Source: Tubulanus polymorphus
Taxonomy: Eukaryota > Nemertea > Palaeonemertea > Tubulaniformes > Tubulanidae
Reading direction: 5' to 3'
NCBI RefSeq assembly: GCF_964204645.1
Contig: NC_134033.1
Coordinates: 14,696,155 to 14,760,154, forward strand
DNA: 64,000 nt
The position numbers and the translations under genes were made by a program. Under the pieces are notes generated by a model. It was not told where the DNA came from, searched no databases, and was given only the letters and a program-made list of their open reading frames with translations. Shown here in pieces: positions 39,400 through 64,000 of this stretch; position 1 is the stretch's first letter; the number at the start of each line of letters is the position of its first letter.

Positions 39400-40860
39400 C
39401 TTGGCTGGTCACCCTAAGAAAATGTTAAAGAAAAATGTATTCATTGCACCGGGTAATGAAGGTGTCTAACACAACATCGTATTTTTTCATATCCTATGAT
39501 AAATTTGTTGAACACATTTTGGATAAGGTTTACCTCTGATTAAGCCCATCTATCCGAATGCTCTAGTAAAGTTCGCTAGTTCGATTTGACATTTTGAAAA
39601 ACGATGCCTATCTTGATTCTTTTATTGATTACAAAATGGAGAATAACTAGACTAGGCTAGCTGGGCTTGAGGTCTGTCATGTTGTAATTAGGGTCTGAAA
39701 CCCTTGTTGTATCAAAACATTTATCGCAATTAAGGGAAACTTTACTCAAACCTTACTTTACCCAACATTTATTTCAACTTTATTCGACTTGAAATGTGGC
39801 TCATATTTAACAAATGATACAATTAAAAGTCACATATAAACCACGGAAAATGAATTTTACCTGCTTTTTCCTGTGGGCCGGCGAAACTTCAGTACGAAAT
39901 TTACACGATCAGCAAGAATTACAATCACCGACTAATCCCAACACGTGCGCCTGGTCCCACTTGTTGTCCAACGCGTTGTTGCCTCCTGCCCGATAGCGCC
40001 GAGCAAATTCAATAGAATATCGGCAGCAATTACCCGTTAATTTCTAGTTAGAACAATTAAAACTATCGGATCTCTAGTTTCTATCGGTAATCCGGTATTT
40101 TTTGCAGTGTTAAACAGACGCTGAAGTGGCTAATTACGGATTCGAATGAAAATCTATAACAATTTGGCTGACACCATCATATTTTTAAAATCATTGGTAG
40201 ATTAAAATATTTGGTATTTCTATTTCGCAGTTCAATACAATACCACCTGTGAATTTACTGAAGCATATCTTTTACGTTTACCGAATTATTTTGATAGCGC
40301 CCATGGATGAATATTCTAAGTGTTTAAAAACAGCTTCTTCCATTTTTTTCACCGTCGCGTGCGTAGCTAGGCATTGCTGTGTCTTAAACTGTGACGTCAA
40401 CGGATCCAAACTTTGAGTTGCTTCTGTTGCAAGGACGGTCGAGACAGGTTCATTCTGTAGCGTTGAACTTCAATACCGGACCCGTATACGATTGCATTTA
40501 TCTTGCGTTTCAAAGAAATTAACACAGTCGTTCGTAGCGATTCTCAATATTCAATGAGATTCTTTACTTTCTGTATCGTAAGCCAAAGATGCCATTTTCG
40601 AAATGGTCGATATTATGATAGCTATGTTTCAACGCCTAGTTTTGTATATACCTGTTGACGTCAAGAATCGCGAATCGCGGCTTTTGGTCTGTGGAGTTGG
40701 AGGACCGCGTTATGAACTAGAAGCAATCGTTCATCGAATCTTTATTCGCTCATAAAACTGACTTACTTCGTCCGTTTACAATCTATGAGATAAAAGTTAT
40801 TCTCGAATTCCGAATTTAACTTTTAAAAAAAACGGAATTTCATCAAATCAAATTTTTGAT

Positions 40861-40966
40861 TTTCTAATGTGCCAATGACCTAAAAGGTTAATGGCACATG
40901 AGAAAACTTAAATTCAGATTTTTCAATGCGGCATTGACCTAAAGGTAATAAGCACATTAGAAAAAT
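40861..40966. repeat. Two adjacent related hairpins
   Basis: Hairpin 1 (40861-40905) has TTTCTAATGTGCCAATGACC paired with GGTTAATGGCACATGAGAAA. Hairpin 2 (40918-40966) has similar arms (GCGGCATTGACCT and AGGTAATAAGCACATTAGAA). The arms of the two also resemble each other, so this may be a duplicated MITE. Confidence 0.6.
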
Positions 40967-41337
40967 TCAGATAAAGATTCGTCGGATGATTTCCCGTGTA
41001 TGAATTTGAATTAGAATCTTATTTTCACCTATCTGAAATCCTCCTACGAATTTTCACTTCTAAACACAACAGACGCAACATTTGTATTACGTGATATACC
41101 GAGGTTTTGTCGTTGTTAATCATATCAAACTCAATACAATTGTAACGTAAATAGGATGCTAATCGTACATATGGGATGGATCTTTTCAAAATCCTACCAG
41201 CCTCTCGAAGTACCTCTTCTGTCACCAGTGTATTATAGCATAACAAGCCACCCGTTAAACGTCGAAGGGCGGAGTCGATTCAGTTGCACCAATTAAACAA
41301 ACAAAAAATTAACAAGTTCTTAACAAAAACATTTTCG

Positions 41338-41343
41338 TTTATT
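41338..41343 (-). terminator. Possible poly(A) signal of the EGF gene (AATAAA)
   Basis: This is the first canonical AATAAA I noticed on the - strand after the stop at 42906. It implies a 3' UTR of about 1.5 kb, so this is tentative. Confidence 0.35.
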
Positions 41344-42905
41344 AAATCAATATCGTTATCACTATTTACACGGATTCACTAAGGCCTTTTTAATGACAAA
41401 TACTTAAGTCTTTCTAACTCTATCGACACATAAACGCGATTATTCTATTCAATGAATCGATTGCGTAATATTTACACTATATAAAAATTCGTTATTCTCC
41501 ATCGACGACACAGAAATTCGAAGCTACCAGAAACAACTATATACATACAATTCATCATTAAAACATTTCGTAAACGCGAAGACAATATTAGTAAAACAAT
41601 GTTTAAAAGCAGAGATGAGTTTATCGACGCGGTATATCCACTAACCGACATAATCTACTGTAAAATGCACTACCTTGTCGATGCAGGGTTTAGTTGGCTG
41701 AATTAGCCAAAAATGCAATAGGGAGAAAACAAGATTCGAGGTTCTTTTTTCGCCGCACAATATAACAAGAACATTTAACAAGCCATTTTAATGAGAGGTT
41801 TTTAAAATTCTGATCAGTCAGTCAGATCAGTCAGTAGCCAGCTGTTTTAGAGATAATCGTCTTTAAACACACTTTTGAGTATAAACGCTTTAATCTTTGT
41901 TCACAACGCTAAGCCTCGCAGAAGAAACAATGCATGACAATCAGCTATCTAATCATATTTGGCTAGTGATACGTGTCATGTACCCGAGAATTTCACCGTC
42001 AACTCTCGTACGTAATTATACGATATGTACTTGTACAAATTACTTATTAATATGATATATAATGTATCTATATATTGTATTTTAATAACAACTATTTACA
42101 GATGAAATACTGAATTCTTTGTATTTTTATGAATACATTCTTGGTATACATGTATGTACATACGCAGTATGAAATATCGGATTTTCTAAATCGTAGTTCT
42201 ATAAATCGTTGCTTTACTCAACATACGTCATCGTCACTGGGCCGCCACCTTTCGCAATATCGTAGTACCAACAATTTCAGGGCCATTTTCTTCGAAAAGG
42301 TTTGACACATGAATCCGTGTTAGTATCTTCATTCATCCAGCTTTTAAAGTTTAGAAAAAAAAATATCCAAATACTTAAAAAGCAAGAATGCAACCACTGA
42401 AAATCTTCATTTTCAAAGTGCGATCAAAATTAACATTTTGATAGTTGTGTTTCTTGCACTTCTTTAATAATTCAGCTTTAATTTGTCAGGTAGATTTAGG
42501 AGTCAATTTTGCTTACAACACTGGACTGTATTCATTTCTTCGATAGATTCTAATCTCAACTTTTATGTTTGGCACAAACAACGGAGTATTGTATCGTACC
42601 GTACGTATGTTTGAAAACATACCAAGCGCTATAGCACAAATAACACCTCGGTACTTAGATTGCTCCCTTCGACGGCCCGATACGGAACTCACTTCCTCGG
42701 TGACCGATCATACCCCCCCCCCTACCGGGTCTATATTATTAGTTATTTGAGAACTAGTTATCGCAGTTATTCAGTCATACGATGGTCGACGATGTTGCTT
42801 TTTAACTGCTGGTTCGGCGGCATCTGGAAACTGTTGTCGTGTGTCACGGTTCGTGTGGCCCCATCCACCTCTCTGTCGGATACAGTTTTCCAAATACCGG
42901 TTCAG

Positions 42906-63192
<20,287 letters not shown>

Positions 63193-64000
63193 CTATTGCA
63201 GCAGTCTAACTAGGATCAATCGATGCCGACAACCGACTTTCACTACAGTCTAACACTGATCCGCCTATTATAATGCATAACCCTCGCAAAACCTCAAAAC
63301 CCGAATCTTCAACCCTTTCGATCCCAAACCCTGGCCTCTGGACTCTCCTGACCCTTATTTCCTGTGGTTGGAGAAGCCGCCATTTTGTTTCTAGTGACGT
63401 CACGATCTAAGTACCGGGGATGAAAACGTAGGCCAGCGGGTCTAATTTGAGCAGGGATACTAGTCGTGGTTGTACCATGCATGTTCGAATGCCTAACCGA
63501 TGATAGATAAGAAAAGGGAAACATTTACTGCTAACCGATACCAAAAGACCCAACAGACAGTTTCAGGTCTGGTACTCCGAGGAGGAAATAGTTGTCATTG
63601 GAAACTGATCATAATCCGCATTGTAATCTGCATTATAAGGCTTTGGTTGGCGTTTCATTTTCAATTTCGTTTGTTTAGCTGTCGATGCAGCTTTCATAGT
63701 CATACGAGCACGTCGACTGATGTTTCACATACACCGGTGAATAATTCACTACTTGCTGTGTGATCTAACTGGCCTTCTCCATCTCCGGTGGCCATGATAT
63801 CAACATGGCTACATACATCGAAACTCGCCGTTAGAAACGATAATGCATTCATTTCTAAGCAGCTTCTTTGATCAGAAAAAAAAATTTCTGGAAGAATCAA
63901 CTTCAACGGATCGGCTGTCAGCTTAGCAGCGATCATCACTCGCTCGAATGAGTATTGTGGATGAGCTTATGACGCAAGAAGACGCAGAAATACAGCACAA
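63193..64000. other. Right edge, unresolved
   Basis: The 5' part of the EGF gene could begin here or beyond the edge. A - strand stretch at about 63730-63890 has an acceptor-like CTTCCAG and a donor-like CCG|GTGTAT, but its phase does not fit the exon at 63192. Confidence 0.3.

Larger units (their letters stand above)
39400..42905. other. Region upstream of the giant gene and 3' of the EGF gene
   Basis: It should hold the promoter and a possible non-coding exon of the giant gene (donor-like site near 39535), and the 3' UTR of the EGF gene. Double hairpins occur at 40861. I see no coding sequence. Confidence 0.5.

Noticed and set aside
63700-63939. Upstream exon of the EGF gene on the - strand
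   Set aside because: It has good-looking boundaries, but its phase does not fit the next exon and the sequence has no EGF or signal pattern.

Overview
The window is animal nuclear DNA. It has spliced genes with GT-AG introns, paired-class homeobox genes with OAR tails, EGF-type exons in defined phases, decayed LINE pieces and many small inverted-repeat (MITE-like) elements. A bilaterian invertebrate, perhaps a marine lophotrochozoan such as a mollusc, is plausible, but the sequence alone does not settle the phylum. No prokaryotic, viral or CRISPR features were seen.

Layout, left to right. (1) 1-5735, + strand: the 3' end of a Shox gene, whose first exons lie left of the window. The exon with the end of the homeodomain (715-772) and the terminal exon with the OAR tail (4586-4935) are present. 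(2) 5736-10830: intergenic, mainly small repeats. (3) 10841-18476, + strand: a complete coding model of an Aristaless/Arx-type homeobox gene (4 coding exons, 569 aa), whose first coding exon carries an eh1/octapeptide-like motif. (4) 20620-39399, - strand: a very large gene solved here as 25 coding exons whose phases all close (14,601 nt, 4,866 aa). It encodes a secreted protein with a signal peptide, small two-cysteine modules near both ends, about 3,500 residues of Lys/Glu/Ala-rich predicted helix/coiled coil, and one 7.48-kb exon with about 21 tandem 97-aa repeats. I do not recognise its family, and it is the best candidate here for something undescribed. (5) 42906-63192, - strand: the 3' part of a type I membrane protein with seven EGF-like domains, one TM segment and a short tail, resembling DNER (Delta/Notch-like EGF-related receptor). 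Its 5' end is not found.

The two homeobox genes are tandem on the + strand. The homeobox gene in region 3 and the giant gene are tail to tail. The giant gene and the EGF receptor gene are tandem on the - strand. No shared pathway is implied, apart from the two homeobox genes being related paired-class regulators that may be anciently linked.

The giant gene and EGF gene models were made by hand from splice signals, reading frame and exon phase. Family names come from remembered motifs, not from a database search. The long antisense reading frames opposite the giant gene are composition shadows and are not annotated as genes.
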